Assembly: GCA_031274565.1 (NCBI GenBank)
Contig: JAISPY010000038.1
Span: forward strand, 1 to 20,641
DNA length: 20,641 bases
Reading direction: 5' to 3'
From: Treponema sp.
GTDB taxonomy: Bacteria > Spirochaetota > Spirochaetia > Treponematales > Breznakiellaceae
Of the stretch, positions 1-7,839 are shown piece by piece. Below the pieces are notes generated by a model. It did not search any database. It was given only the letters and a program-made list of their open reading frames with translations, and was not told where the DNA came from. The position numbers and the translations under genes are program-made. Every line of letters begins with the position of its first letter. Within the stretch, counting starts at the first letter, position 1.

Positions 1-1328
1 TCAGCCGCAGCAATTTCATGCTGACCGTCTACCCACACCTTGGCCCAGGCGTGAGCGCAGGCAAGGGTCCCGCCGCTGGGATGCTCACATACCACCCGGT
101 AGGCATCGAGTTTGAACCGGGGCTGGTAGAGACCCAGTTCCTGGCGGACCAACAGTTCAAAGCTCGCGTCCGCCCCTTCAAACTGCCAGCCTTCAGCCTC
201 CAGCGTCTTGAGCCGTGCGGCCAGAGTCGCGGTAACCGGGTGATCCTTGGTGATGCGAGGGTCTATTTTCTTGGCCCGTTCAGCAATGGCCGAACGTCCC
301 CCTATCTCGCTCATAAGAAAATGCCGATCATTACCCACTAAGACCGGGTCAATATGCTCGAAGGAACGGCGCACCTTGAGGATGCCGTCGGCATGCATCC
401 CCGCCTTATGGGAAAAGGCATGGACACCCACGTAGGGCATCGTGTCAGGTACCACCACATTGGCAATCTCCGCCACTCGGTGACTCACCTCGAAAAGATG
501 CGCTAGTTTCCCCGCAGGCAGACAGCGGAACCCCAATTTCAGCGCGATACTGGGGATCACCGCCGCAAGGCTTGTATTCCCGCATCGCTCCCCAAAGCCC
601 AAGAGGGTCCCCTGGACATGACGGCATCCAGCTTGCACCGCAGTCAAGGAACAGGCACTGGCCATATCCGCGTCATTGTGGGCATGGATACCCAGGATGG
701 GAGCCTTTTGAGCCGCGCTGATCAGCGCTTGGGCCGCAGCGGTCCCCTGGGCGATACGATCGGGAAAGGTTCCCCCATTGGTGTCGCACAGCACGATCCG
801 ATCCGCTCCTGCTTCCAGGGCTTCCTGCACGGTTTTGAGGGCATAGGCAGGATTGGCGGCCCAACCGTCGAAAAAGTGTTCCGCGTCGTAGATCACGGTC
901 CGACCCTGTTCCTTGAGAAAACCCACGGTCTCGGCGATCATGGTACAGTTTTCCTGGAGACCCACTCCCAAGACCTCGGTTACCTGGAGGTCCCAGCTCT
1001 TCCCAAAGATCACCACCGTTTCTGTAGCCGCATCCAGGAGATGCTGCAACTGCGGGTCCGTCCCCGGGGTATGGCCCTTTTTTCGGGTTGAACCAAAGGC
1101 GCACAGTCGTGCATGTTCCAGGGTAAGCCCTCTGGCAAGCCGGAAGAATTCCATGTCCTTGGGGTTACTCCCGGGATTCCCCGCCTCGATCCAGGTAAGC
1201 CCCAGTACATCCAGAGCCTGGACGATGGCAAGTTTATCCTGTATGGAAAAACTTATCCCCCCACCCTGGGCGCCGTCTCTTAGGGTAGTGTCTAACAGTT
1301 CAACCTCGATGGCTGCTCCAGGCTTCAC
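1..1328 (-). CDS. cimA: (R)-citramalate synthase, 3' end cut by window edge
   Basis: Condenses pyruvate and acetyl-CoA to (R)-citramalate, the first step of the threonine-independent route to isoleucine; cytosolic. The frame is open from GTG at 1328 through base 1, giving 442 residues of a family usually about 520-530 long, so the C-terminal part of the regulatory domain is missing. Visible signatures of the DRE-TIM metallolyase fold are DTTLRDGAQ at residues 13-21 and the metal-binding HAHND at 215-219. The stretches CAFGSTRKKG, GKSWDLQVTEVL, YDAEHFFDG and CDTNGGT match the CimA subfamily more closely than LeuA or homocitrate synthase. The GTG start is 17 nt after the rpmE stop; it is preferred because it sits just before the conserved N-terminus and no ATG or good Shine-Dalgarno lies nearby, so the exact start is uncertain. 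Probably co-transcribed with rpmE. Confidence 0.88.
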   Translation of the reverse strand, partial: MKPGAAIEVELLDTTLRDGAQGGGISFSIQDKLAIVQALDVLGLTWIEAGNPGSNPKDMEFFRLARGLTLEHARLCAFGSTRKKGHTPGTDPQLQHLLDAATETVVIFGKSWDLQVTEVLGVGLQENCTMIAETVGFLKEQGRTVIYDAEHFFDGWAANPAYALKTVQEALEAGADRIVLCDTNGGTFPDRIAQGTAAAQALISAAQKAPILGIHAHNDADMASACSLTAVQAGCRHVQGTLLGFGERCGNTSLAAVIPSIALKLGFRCLPAGKLAHLFEVSHRVAEIANVVVPDTMPYVGVHAFSHKAGMHADGILKVRRSFEHIDPVLVGNDRHFLMSEIGGRSAIAERAKKIDPRITKDHPVTATLAARLKTLEAEGWQFEGADASFELLVRQELGLYQPRFKLDAYRVVCEHPSGGTLACAHAWAKVWVDGQHEIAAA

Positions 1329-1345
1329 GGTAATGCCGTTCCCAC

Positions 1346-1549
1346 TTAGTCCTTGATATGGTACTTTCTGCGGAATCGTTCGATGCGGCCTGCGGTATCA
1401 ACCAGTTTCTGCTTCCCCGTAAAGAAGGGATGACAGGCGGAACAAATTTCGATCTTGATGTCCCGGGCCGTAGAACGGGTCTCGATCACATTCCCGCAGG
1501 CACAGGTGATTTTAGCCGGTACATATTTAGGATGAATTTTTTCTCTCAT
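1346..1549 (-). CDS. rpmE: 50S ribosomal protein L31 (zinc-binding form)
   Basis: Small protein of the large ribosomal subunit, 67 residues, the usual length. The protein begins MREKIHPKY and carries the zinc-binding cysteines as CxC (ACACGN) and CxxC (CSACHP), so it is the C+ type that binds zinc rather than the cysteine-free paralogue made under zinc starvation. The frame is open 15 codons further upstream, but those codons encode a Phe-rich non-conserved stretch. The ATG at 1549 has AAGGA just upstream and matches the family N-terminus. It lies 41 nt after rho, in the order rho-rpmE that I recall from Treponema pallidum, and cimA follows 17 nt later. Confidence 0.96.
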   Translation of the reverse strand: MREKIHPKYVPAKITCACGNVIETRSTARDIKIEICSACHPFFTGKQKLVDTAGRIERFRRKYHIKD

Positions 1550-1590
1550 ATAGTAGTCCTTGTAAAAAAAAGTAGAAAAAGTAAAAAATC

Positions 1591-3378
1591 TCAATCCATA
1601 CCCGTGGCTCCGGTATTCATGGATTTGAGGAACGCTTCATTATTCTTGGTTTTCTTCATCCTGTCAACCAGTAACTCGATGATCTCGATATCTTCCATGG
1701 GGTTAATGACCTTGCGGAGGATCCATATTTTCTGGAGTTCCTCTTCGGAAAGCAAGAGTTCCTCCTTCCGGGTCCCGGACTTCTTGATGTTGATGGCCGG
1801 GAAGAGCCGCCGGTCCGAGAGCCGCCGGTCCAGGTTGATTTCCAAGTTACCGGTTCCCTTAAACTCCTCGAAGATGACCTCATCCATGCGACTTCCGGTC
1901 TCAACCAAGGCGGTGGAAATAATGGTGAGACTCCCCCCCTCCTCGATGTTCCGGGCAGCCCCAAAGAAGCGTTTGGGCTTGTGCAGGGCATTGGAATCAA
2001 CCCCCCCTGAGAGGATCTTCCCTGAAGTCGGGATGGTCTGGTTATAGGCCCGGGCAAGTCGGGTGATGGAATCCAGGAGGATCACCACATCCTTCTTGTG
2101 TTCCACGAGGCGTTTGGCCTTTTCCAAGACCATCTCCGTAACCTGCACATGCCGAGAGGCCTGTTCATCAAAGGTAGAGGAAATAACCTCCGCCCGAACG
2201 GTCCGCTCCATGTCGGTTACTTCCTCGGGCCGCTCATCAATGAGCAACACGATAAGGTACACCTCGGGATGGTTCTTGGTGATGGCATTGGCGATCTTCT
2301 GCATCATAATGGTCTTACCGGTCCGGGGAGGCGCCACAATGATGGCCCGCTGACCTTTTCCAATGGGGCAGAACAGGTTGATGATCCGGGCGGAAACATC
2401 TTCGGTAACGGTTTCGAGATCGAGCTTTCGATTGGGATAGAGGGGCGTAAGGTTATCAAACGGAATTCGGTTCTGGGCCACGGTGGGATCGTCATAGTTG
2501 ACGGTCTCCACCCGGAGCATAGCAAAGAAACGCTCCTGCTCCTTGGGGCTGCGGATTTGACCATAGACCGTATCCCCGGTTTTAAGGGCAAAGAGCCGGA
2601 TTTGGCTGGGACTGATATAAATATCATCCGGACCGGGAAGATAGGAATTTTGGGGACTCCGGAGAAACCCGTAACTATCGGGGAGTATTTCCAGGGACCC
2701 GTATGCATAGATGATGCCTCCCCGTTCCGTGTGGGCCTTGAGGATGGCAAAGACGATCTCCTGCTTTTTCAGGGATACCATGTCTTCATGGGAAATACTG
2801 TAACAAACCGCCAACTCCCGCAGGTCTATCATGTTGAGCCGAATGAGTTCATTAATACACAACCGGGGCTTACCGTTATCCTGATCCACCCGGGGTTCGG
2901 GCTTGCCATAAATGTCCGGCATGGAAGGAAGGTTCTTGGGTAAGGCCGGTAAGGACAGTGCCGGAGCGGCCTCAGCAGGAGCAGCGGATACACCGGCACC
3001 TCCCCCGGTATTAGCCGCGCCACGGTTATACACGCCCCGGCCGCGACCTTTGGGAGGAGTCGGATAGGGCGTATCCGCGGCAAGGGGTTCTTCTAGGGTT
3101 CCCCCTTCGGGAGGCGCCCCGGATTCCCAGCGGTTTCGGTAGGTCCGTCTGGTTTTAGCCCGCACCACCACCCGGCCATTCGGCCGCTCCCCGCTGTCTT
3201 CATCCAAGGCATCCTCTTCTCGGGATTCCTCCGGGGTAAGCGGGACCTCCCAATCCCCGGTTTCTGAAGCTTCACGCTCAAGGGTAAGCTGCGTTCCCTC
3301 GAAAGACCGGACCGCCGATTCAGAACCGTGCTCGTTGAGCGGGGAAGGGTTTTCCGGTTCAAACTTTTCCATACCCAT
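1591..3378 (-). CDS. rho: Transcription termination factor Rho with long N-terminal extension
   Basis: Hexameric RNA-dependent ATPase that ends transcription. Numbered from the ATG at 3378 the protein has 595 residues against about 420 for typical Rho. Residues 1 to about 172 are low-complexity: an acidic part first, then Arg-rich (KTRRTYRNRW), then Pro/Gly/Ala-rich with RG motifs (KGRGRGVYNRG). The Rho N-terminal domain begins near 174 (INELIRLNMIDLRELA), followed by the RNA-binding cold-shock-like domain (YGSLEILPDSYGFLRSP). The ATPase domain has the P-loop APPRTGKT at 349-356, Walker B VVILLDS near 431-437, the Q-loop region GGVDSNALHKPKRFFG and the R-loop region EEFKGTGN. The start is uncertain: the frame stays open to GTG 3432 (with AGGTGG at 3441-3446) and GTG 3444. 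The predicted promoter starts RNA near 3445, which favours a start well inside. Confidence 0.95.
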   Translation of the reverse strand: MGMEKFEPENPSPLNEHGSESAVRSFEGTQLTLEREASETGDWEVPLTPEESREEDALDEDSGERPNGRVVVRAKTRRTYRNRWESGAPPEGGTLEEPLAADTPYPTPPKGRGRGVYNRGAANTGGGAGVSAAPAEAAPALSLPALPKNLPSMPDIYGKPEPRVDQDNGKPRLCINELIRLNMIDLRELAVCYSISHEDMVSLKKQEIVFAILKAHTERGGIIYAYGSLEILPDSYGFLRSPQNSYLPGPDDIYISPSQIRLFALKTGDTVYGQIRSPKEQERFFAMLRVETVNYDDPTVAQNRIPFDNLTPLYPNRKLDLETVTEDVSARIINLFCPIGKGQRAIIVAPPRTGKTIMMQKIANAITKNHPEVYLIVLLIDERPEEVTDMERTVRAEVISSTFDEQASRHVQVTEMVLEKAKRLVEHKKDVVILLDSITRLARAYNQTIPTSGKILSGGVDSNALHKPKRFFGAARNIEEGGSLTIISTALVETGSRMDEVIFEEFKGTGNLEINLDRRLSDRRLFPAINIKKSGTRKEELLLSEEELQKIWILRKVINPMEDIEIIELLVDRMKKTKNNEAFLKSMNTGATGMD

Positions 3379-3451
3379 TACCGCTTCATTTTCTGTTGTT
3401 TCTACTTTGCGACTTCTCCGTACTATTGCCACGATGCAAACCACCTATTCT

Positions 3452-3480
3452 ATTATTTTGCGGTATCATTAGATTGTCAT
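3452..3480 (-). promoter_or_regulatory. Predicted sigma-70-type promoter of rho
   Basis: On the minus strand ATGACA (3480-3475, five of six consensus bases) and AATAAT (3457-3452, five of six) are separated by exactly 17 bp. Transcription would begin near 3445. The 222-bp gap upstream of rho, unlike the tight junctions around it, supports an independent promoter for rho-rpmE-cimA. Confidence 0.55.
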
Positions 3481-3560
3481 GTTCATTTATCTCATCGTTT
3501 CATTATGAGAAGGATACACGCCTCTACCGCGCACTTTCAGCCCTATTCGTTTCCTGTAAG

Positions 3561-3716
3561 ATGAGTATGGTTCAGGTGAAGGATTGTACACGTAAAGGAT
3601 ATTCCAAACCGGTTCGCGGTTTCATGGTCCTTATTACCTTCACTCTAACCATGAGCGCTTGCACTGTCAACCCACCTCAGCGGATACGGGAAGCTGGCGT
3701 AAGAGTTCCCGGATAA
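3561..3716 (+). CDS. Possible small lipoprotein or lipoprotein remnant (doubtful)
   Basis: The only plus-strand frame in the window with protein-like character. It would encode 51 residues: a basic n-region (KDCTRKGYSKPVRG), a hydrophobic stretch (FMVLITFTLT), then SAC, which resembles a relaxed spirochaetal lipobox, and only about 17 residues after the cysteine. Its last 50 bases overlap the 3' end of the convergent pncC/cinA gene, so it may be a truncated gene or chance. No convincing Shine-Dalgarno precedes ATG 3561 or the in-frame ATG 3567. I do not recognise a family and regard chance as more likely than not. Confidence 0.18.
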   Translation: MSMVQVKDCTRKGYSKPVRGFMVLITFTLTMSACTVNPPQRIREAGVRVPG

Positions 3717-4155
3717 GATCCTCCGCAGCGGCAACGCGCACTGCCTGCCGGGAACCGGTATAGTGAAACACCCGGGCCGTTGCTTCCGATCCCTGCAGGA
3801 CCGTGGCTATCCATACGGTCCCCACCGGCACGGCGGTACCATCGCCTTCCGGCCCTGCAAGCCCGGTTACCGCAACCGCTATATCCACACCGCTCCGGTT
3901 GAGCGCGGCTTGGGCCATGGCGCAGGCGGTTTCTCGACTCACCGCACCATACCGGCGGATCAGATCTTCCTCAAGCCCCAACATGGCGATTTTAGCCTCT
4001 ACTGTATAGGCAATATAGGCGCCCCACAATACCCGGGAAGCTCCCGGAACCCGGGCTACAAGGTCCGCCCCCAGCCCTGCGGTACAGGATTCCGCGAGTA
4101 CAACCCGCAGAGAGGCCGCAGACAACCGCGTAATCAGCGTTTCCAGGTCATTCAT
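3667..4155 (-). CDS. pncC: Nicotinamide-nucleotide amidohydrolase (PncC / CinA C-terminal family)
   Basis: Stand-alone CinA C-terminal domain of 162 residues, the usual size for PncC/YgaD proteins. These hydrolyse NMN to nicotinate mononucleotide and ammonia, salvaging pyridine nucleotides in the cytosol. Residues 21-27 are AESCTAG with the expected catalytic Ser23. GAYIAYTVEAK supplies the conserved lysine (Lys55), and AVTGLAGPEGDG is the family glycine-rich loop. The N-terminal molybdopterin-binding-like domain of full-length CinA is absent. Its ATG lies inside the end of the bactofilin gene (8-nt overlap), which suggests translational coupling. The functional name comes from family knowledge; older annotations would call it a competence/damage-inducible protein. 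Confidence 0.9.
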   Translation of the reverse strand: MNDLETLITRLSAASLRVVLAESCTAGLGADLVARVPGASRVLWGAYIAYTVEAKIAMLGLEEDLIRRYGAVSRETACAMAQAALNRSGVDIAVAVTGLAGPEGDGTAVPVGTVWIATVLQGSEATARVFHYTGSRQAVRVAAAEDLIRELLRQLPVSAEVG

Positions 4156-4570
4156 TGGTTCGCTGCAATTCCGCTTTGATTTCCTGGGTAGACCGGGAGA
4201 ATATTTCCACTTCCTCCGCTACCTGGGTCATGGTACACTGGCCCTCAAACAGCACCCCATCGGCGATCCGCAAGCGGGCCGCGATGAGGTCCCCCCGGAC
4301 TTCCGCACCGGGGAACATATCGATCTTATCCTCTGCATGTACCGGAGCCACCACGGTCCCATACACCGTAAGGGAGCTTACCGAGATATGGTCCGCCTCA
4401 ACCACCGCGCCCTTATCCACAATGAGGGTACCCTGGGCTTCTATGGTTCCCTTAAATCGTCCCCGGATACAGAGGGTCTCGGTGAATTGCAGATACCCGT
4501 CAAAGCGCGTACCTACCCCAAAGGTAACCATCCGAGAACCTTCTTTTCTTTTTCCTTCTATGATAGCCAT
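4148..4570 (-). CDS. Bactofilin (DUF583) cytoskeletal protein
   Basis: A 140-residue protein of the bactofilin family, which polymerises without nucleotide into filaments that organise cell-envelope machinery and cell shape. The core from about residue 15 (TFGVGTRFDGYLQF) to 125 is a run of short beta-strands with regularly spaced Gly and hydrophobic residues (IRGRFKGTIEAQGTLIVDKGAVVEADHI is broken here only by turns), the expected right-handed beta-helix. A short charged helical tail follows. Two starts are possible: ATG 4570, or ATG 4531 (Met14), which has AGAAGG seven bases upstream and would begin right at the conserved core. It starts 15 nt after the receiver gene and overlaps pncC by 8 nt, so the three are likely one transcription unit. 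Confidence 0.9.
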   Translation of the reverse strand: MAIIEGKRKEGSRMVTFGVGTRFDGYLQFTETLCIRGRFKGTIEAQGTLIVDKGAVVEADHISVSSLTVYGTVVAPVHAEDKIDMFPGAEVRGDLIAARLRIADGVLFEGQCTMTQVAEEVEIFSRSTQEIKAELQRTNE

Positions 4571-4585
4571 ATATGCACATTCTTC

Positions 4586-5302
4586 CTACTGATGGATGGG
4601 GCTTCGGATATGCGCTTCCACGCTCAGCCCATGGTTGCTCTTTTTTATATCCTCCCATTCGATGATAGTTTTCTCGATACGGGCATCCAGTTCCGCGATC
4701 TGTTTTCTAACCGCCTGGCTCTTGTTACTAACAACGCTCATCAACGAGGACAGGGCAGCAGGATCCAGGACCGTGCTGCCCGGGGTAAGCTGGACGATGA
4801 CCGCGTCCAAGGCATCAATGCTCCGTACAAAATCCGCTAAATTCGTCTTTATGTCCCGACTTAATGCTTCTGCAAAGGTCAAACAGGATTCCCGCATATG
4901 GCCAATCTGGGTAAACAGCTCCCGATTACGAAGCGCCACCCGAATCCGGACCAGAACCTCAGAAAAATTAAAGGGTTTGGTGATATAATCATTCACCCCC
5001 AGTTCAAAACCCGCCACCTTATCCTTCACATCATCTAAGGAGGAAAACATAATAATCGGAATTTCCCGGAATTGGGGATCGGCCTTTAAAATCTTGGTAC
5101 ATTCCCAGCCGGACATCCGGGGCATGATATTCTCCAACAGGATAAGATCCGGGCAGAATCGCCCTACCTTTTCCATGGCCTCCACCCCGTCACTCGCTTT
5201 TTCGACCCTAAATCCTAATTTGCTCAGCATGAGATCGAAGAACTCAAGATTTGGCTCATCATCGACAATGAGGATCTTTTTAGGGGAGTTCAAGGAGTTC
5301 AT
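4586..5302 (-). CDS. Receiver-domain protein with Glu at the phosphoacceptor site and helical C-terminal domain
   Basis: 238 residues. Residues 8-125 form a CheY-like receiver: acidic pocket Asp14-Asp15 (ILIVDDEP), conserved Ser87/Ser88 region (IIMFSS) and Lys109 (YITKPF). The phosphoacceptor position reads LILLENIMP, with Glu57 (codon GAG) where Asp is expected; Asp-to-Glu often mimics the phosphorylated state. The remainder, about 126-238, is predicted helical and charged (KQIAELDARIEKTIIEWEDIKK looks coiled-coil) with no DNA-binding or enzymatic output domain I recognise. AAGGAAG precedes the ATG well. It lies 42 nt after lnt and 15 nt before the bactofilin gene, so a scaffold or cell-shape role is possible, but that is inference from context only. 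Confidence 0.85.
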   Translation of the reverse strand: MNSLNSPKKILIVDDEPNLEFFDLMLSKLGFRVEKASDGVEAMEKVGRFCPDLILLENIMPRMSGWECTKILKADPQFREIPIIMFSSLDDVKDKVAGFELGVNDYITKPFNFSEVLVRIRVALRNRELFTQIGHMRESCLTFAEALSRDIKTNLADFVRSIDALDAVIVQLTPGSTVLDPAALSSLMSVVSNKSQAVRKQIAELDARIEKTIIEWEDIKKSNHGLSVEAHIRSPIHQ

Positions 5303-5344
5303 AGCTTCCTTCCTTTCGATTAAACCTGCTGAAGCTCATTTCGT

Positions 5345-7018
5345 TCATTTTCCTATGCTGTCCGTATCCTTGTCAATCCGCAGATTTTTCTTTATTTCTA
5401 TGTGCCGTATTATACCTATTATACCGCTTCCTATACGGAGTAGCAACAGGAGCGCCGCCGCGGCAACACACCCACGGGGTAAGAGATCCCCGTACTTCGT
5501 ATACCAGGTATCCCGGGTAAACACCGGTACCTGCACCGTCAACTGGGTTTCCTCAAAGGGTTCTGCCATGGCAATAATAACCCCATTGGGGTCTATCCCG
5601 CAGGTTTGGCCCGAAGCGGTGGAACGTACCATGGACCGCCGATTTTCCACCGCCCGGAACAGGGCCATGGAAAGATGCTGCATCTGGGCGGGGAGGCTTT
5701 TAGACCACGCATCATTGGAAAGATTGACGATAAGTTCCGCCCCGTTCCGCACAAAATCCCGGGACAAGTAGCCAAAGGTATCTTCGAAACAGATGGGCGT
5801 CGAAAAGGTAAGCCCATTAACCCTGAACACCGTAAGCTCATCCCCCTGCTCCCAGAAATGGGTATCCGCATTTCTGAGGGCCGCATAGATGAGGGGAAAC
5901 TGTTTCTCGTAAGGAAAATGCTCGGTAAAGGGTACCAGGTGGAGCTTACGGTACACCTCGGCAATGGCCCCGCGGTCAAAGAGCAGCACCCCATTATAAT
6001 CCACCCGGTGATCCCCCACCGGATTCTTCGCCGGGTCCTTGCGGGCATCGTCGTTCCCAATCACAAAGGGTACCTCCTGAACCGCTAAGTAATCCATAAG
6101 CTCCTTAACCAGCGCATACGACGCCGGATCATCCCGATAGGTGATATGCCAGTAAATCCGAGGAACAAAGGCGGTCTCAGACCATACCACCAGGTCCGGT
6201 TTAGGCTCCCCCTGCAGGGCCTCTACAGAGAGCCGCTTTAAAACCTCGTAATTCTTCCGATATTCCGCAATACCCCCCAGCCAGGGATCCGTATTATGCT
6301 GAATCAGGGCTATCCGCGCGGTGGGAGCGTCGGAATAATCGACCTGGGCGGTAAAACCGTATACCACCGTCCCCATTAAGGCCGCAAGCCACAGCCCCGC
6401 AGACACCCGTTCCCTACGAAAAAACGCCTGGATCCGGCTGGGCCATGCCCTCCAGGGAGCGCCGTATATGGCCGCCGCAAGCCACGCCGCAGGAAACACC
6501 ACCAGCAGAGAAACCCCCCAGACCCCAAATATATCCGCTATCTGGATGAGAGGGGTAATCCGCCACTGGGAATACCCGGTGATACCATAGGGGTAACCCA
6601 AAAAGCCCTGGGTCCGCAGGTATTCAAAACTTATCCACAGCAGTACCTGGAGTATATACCCCCGCCGCGGAAAAAGGAATACCGCCGCTTTTAGCAAGGG
6701 AAATAGGATCATAAAGAACACCAGGTAAATAACCCCGACGATTACCCCTGCCAAGGGATGAAAAACGCTTAACCAGTAGTTAAAAAGTCCATACGCAGCA
6801 TACCCATAGAGCCCACCCCAGAGGAGGGAACCACCTAGTCCCCTTCGATAACTCAACCAAAACACCGGAACATAGGCAACCCAGGCCACAAACGGCAGAC
6901 CCTCTGGGCATACCGGATTAGGAAACATCGCGGCAAACAGTACCGCCCCCAGCAGTACCACCCCCAGCGGGATAAGGCCCTGGGCTAGTACCCCCGGTAA
7001 ACCCTGATGCCCCCTCAT
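5345..7018 (-). CDS. lnt: Apolipoprotein N-acyltransferase
   Basis: Inner-membrane enzyme that adds the third acyl chain to the N-terminal cysteine of lipoproteins, the last maturation step. 557 residues, slightly longer than the Escherichia coli protein. Residues 1 to about 225 hold several hydrophobic membrane segments. From about 233 (ARIALIQHN) comes the carbon-nitrogen hydrolase domain with the catalytic set Glu281 (VVWSETAF), Lys358 (YRKLHLVPF), Glu366 (TEHFPY) and Cys410 (TPICFED). A last membrane helix lies near 517-537, then a basic tail. The start ATG 7018 follows the hup stop by 6 nt with AGGGG in between. All catalytic residues are present, so it should be active, matching the lipoprotein-rich envelope of spirochaetes. 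I recall the hup-lnt order from Treponema pallidum. Confidence 0.96.
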   Translation of the reverse strand: MRGHQGLPGVLAQGLIPLGVVLLGAVLFAAMFPNPVCPEGLPFVAWVAYVPVFWLSYRRGLGGSLLWGGLYGYAAYGLFNYWLSVFHPLAGVIVGVIYLVFFMILFPLLKAAVFLFPRRGYILQVLLWISFEYLRTQGFLGYPYGITGYSQWRITPLIQIADIFGVWGVSLLVVFPAAWLAAAIYGAPWRAWPSRIQAFFRRERVSAGLWLAALMGTVVYGFTAQVDYSDAPTARIALIQHNTDPWLGGIAEYRKNYEVLKRLSVEALQGEPKPDLVVWSETAFVPRIYWHITYRDDPASYALVKELMDYLAVQEVPFVIGNDDARKDPAKNPVGDHRVDYNGVLLFDRGAIAEVYRKLHLVPFTEHFPYEKQFPLIYAALRNADTHFWEQGDELTVFRVNGLTFSTPICFEDTFGYLSRDFVRNGAELIVNLSNDAWSKSLPAQMQHLSMALFRAVENRRSMVRSTASGQTCGIDPNGVIIAMAEPFEETQLTVQVPVFTRDTWYTKYGDLLPRGCVAAAALLLLLRIGSGIIGIIRHIEIKKNLRIDKDTDSIGK

Positions 7019-7024
7019 GTACCC

Positions 7025-7393
7025 CTACTGAGCGTGACCATCCGGGGCTTCCGTATCCTCATTCGCTTCCCCAACATCAGGGCGATCCGTTTCTCCGCCC
7101 AGGTTCCACAGATCCTGCTTTAAGGTCCTTCCCGGCCTAAAGGTAACCACCCCATGAGCCTGAACCGATAAGATCTCACCGGTTCTTGGATTTCTCGCCT
7201 TCTCCCGACCCTTTCTCCGCTTGAATTCAAAAGTCCCAAAGCCGCGCAGTTCAATAGTCGCCGCTTCCATAAGAGTCGCCCGTATAGTATCGAGAAAACA
7301 CTCAATAATCATCTGTACGTCTTCCCGTTCGATACTAGTCCGGTGAGCTACCGTAGTAATCATATCAGCTTTGGTATACTTTCGCTCTGTCAT
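7025..7393 (-). CDS. hup: HU/IHF-family nucleoid DNA-binding protein with acidic C-terminal tail
   Basis: Dimeric histone-like protein that bends and compacts DNA. 122 residues, whereas HU proteins are usually about 90-100. Residues 5-96 fit the family: the N-terminal helices (YTKADMITTVA), the ELRGFGTFEFKRR strand turn, and the arm RNPRTGE with the DNA-intercalating Pro69. The extra 25 residues after about 97 are acidic and polar (ETDRPDVGEANEDTEAPDG), unlike the lysine-rich tails of some bacterial HU proteins. AGGG stands just before ATG 7393. It lies between rpsT (73-nt gap) and lnt (6-nt gap). HU and IHF subtypes cannot be told apart from sequence reading alone. Confidence 0.93.
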   Translation of the reverse strand: MTERKYTKADMITTVAHRTSIEREDVQMIIECFLDTIRATLMEAATIELRGFGTFEFKRRKGREKARNPRTGEILSVQAHGVVTFRPGRTLKQDLWNLGGETDRPDVGEANEDTEAPDGHAQ

Positions 7394-7466
7394 GACACCC
7401 TCAGTACCGTAGAGTACTTCACCATTTCACTCCTCATTCCACCTGCAACCCGCATGAGGCGGCCGC

Positions 7467-7751
7467 TTACTGCGCTACTGCGGTCTGGTTAAGGGCATTA
7501 AAGAAGCGCTGCATCCGTGATTTTTTGCGGGCCGCGGTGTTCTTCTTGATAATCCCCTTCTGTGCAGCGGTATCAATCTTCTTGATCATTTCTTTAAGCG
7601 CCGCCCCAGCCTCACCAAGCTCTTTCTTCTGAGCCAAAACCACAAATTTCTTCGTGATAGTCCTGACGGAACTCTTTACCGCCTTATTCCGCATACGCCG
7701 CTCTTCACTCTGTCGGTGCCGTTTGAACGCAGAACTGTTTTTACCTGCCAA
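7467..7751 (-). CDS. rpsT: 30S ribosomal protein S20, TTG start
   Basis: Small-subunit ribosomal protein, 94 residues, highly basic and helical. The N-terminus AGKNSSAFKRHRQSEERRMRNKAVKS is the S20 signature, and the alanine-rich C-terminal helix ends FFNALNQTAVAQ. No ATG is available at the right place. The frame begins at TTG 7751, preceded by a very strong Shine-Dalgarno (GGAGGAGGG) seven bases upstream. The rare start codon is notable because E. coli rpsT also begins with UUG and is autoregulated at translation, so the same type of control may apply here (inference). It follows the zinc-ribbon gene by 88 nt and precedes hup. Confidence 0.95.
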   Translation of the reverse strand: MAGKNSSAFKRHRQSEERRMRNKAVKSSVRTITKKFVVLAQKKELGEAGAALKEMIKKIDTAAQKGIIKKNTAARKKSRMQRFFNALNQTAVAQ

Positions 7752-7839
7752 AGGAAAACCCTCCTCCCTCTAAAATACGCTGAAACCGGTACATTCCATC
7801 AACGATTACATTACCGGCTTAGAATCCGCTGAGAACCAT

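Noticed and set aside
1358..2047. 229-codon plus-strand open frame
   Set aside because: It is antisense to rpmE and the end of rho, both unmistakable genes; its Ser/Arg-rich translation is typical of a shadow frame.
2098..2943. 281-codon plus-strand open frame
   Set aside because: It lies entirely inside rho, on the opposite strand, and its translation has no family resemblance; it is a by-product of rho codon use.
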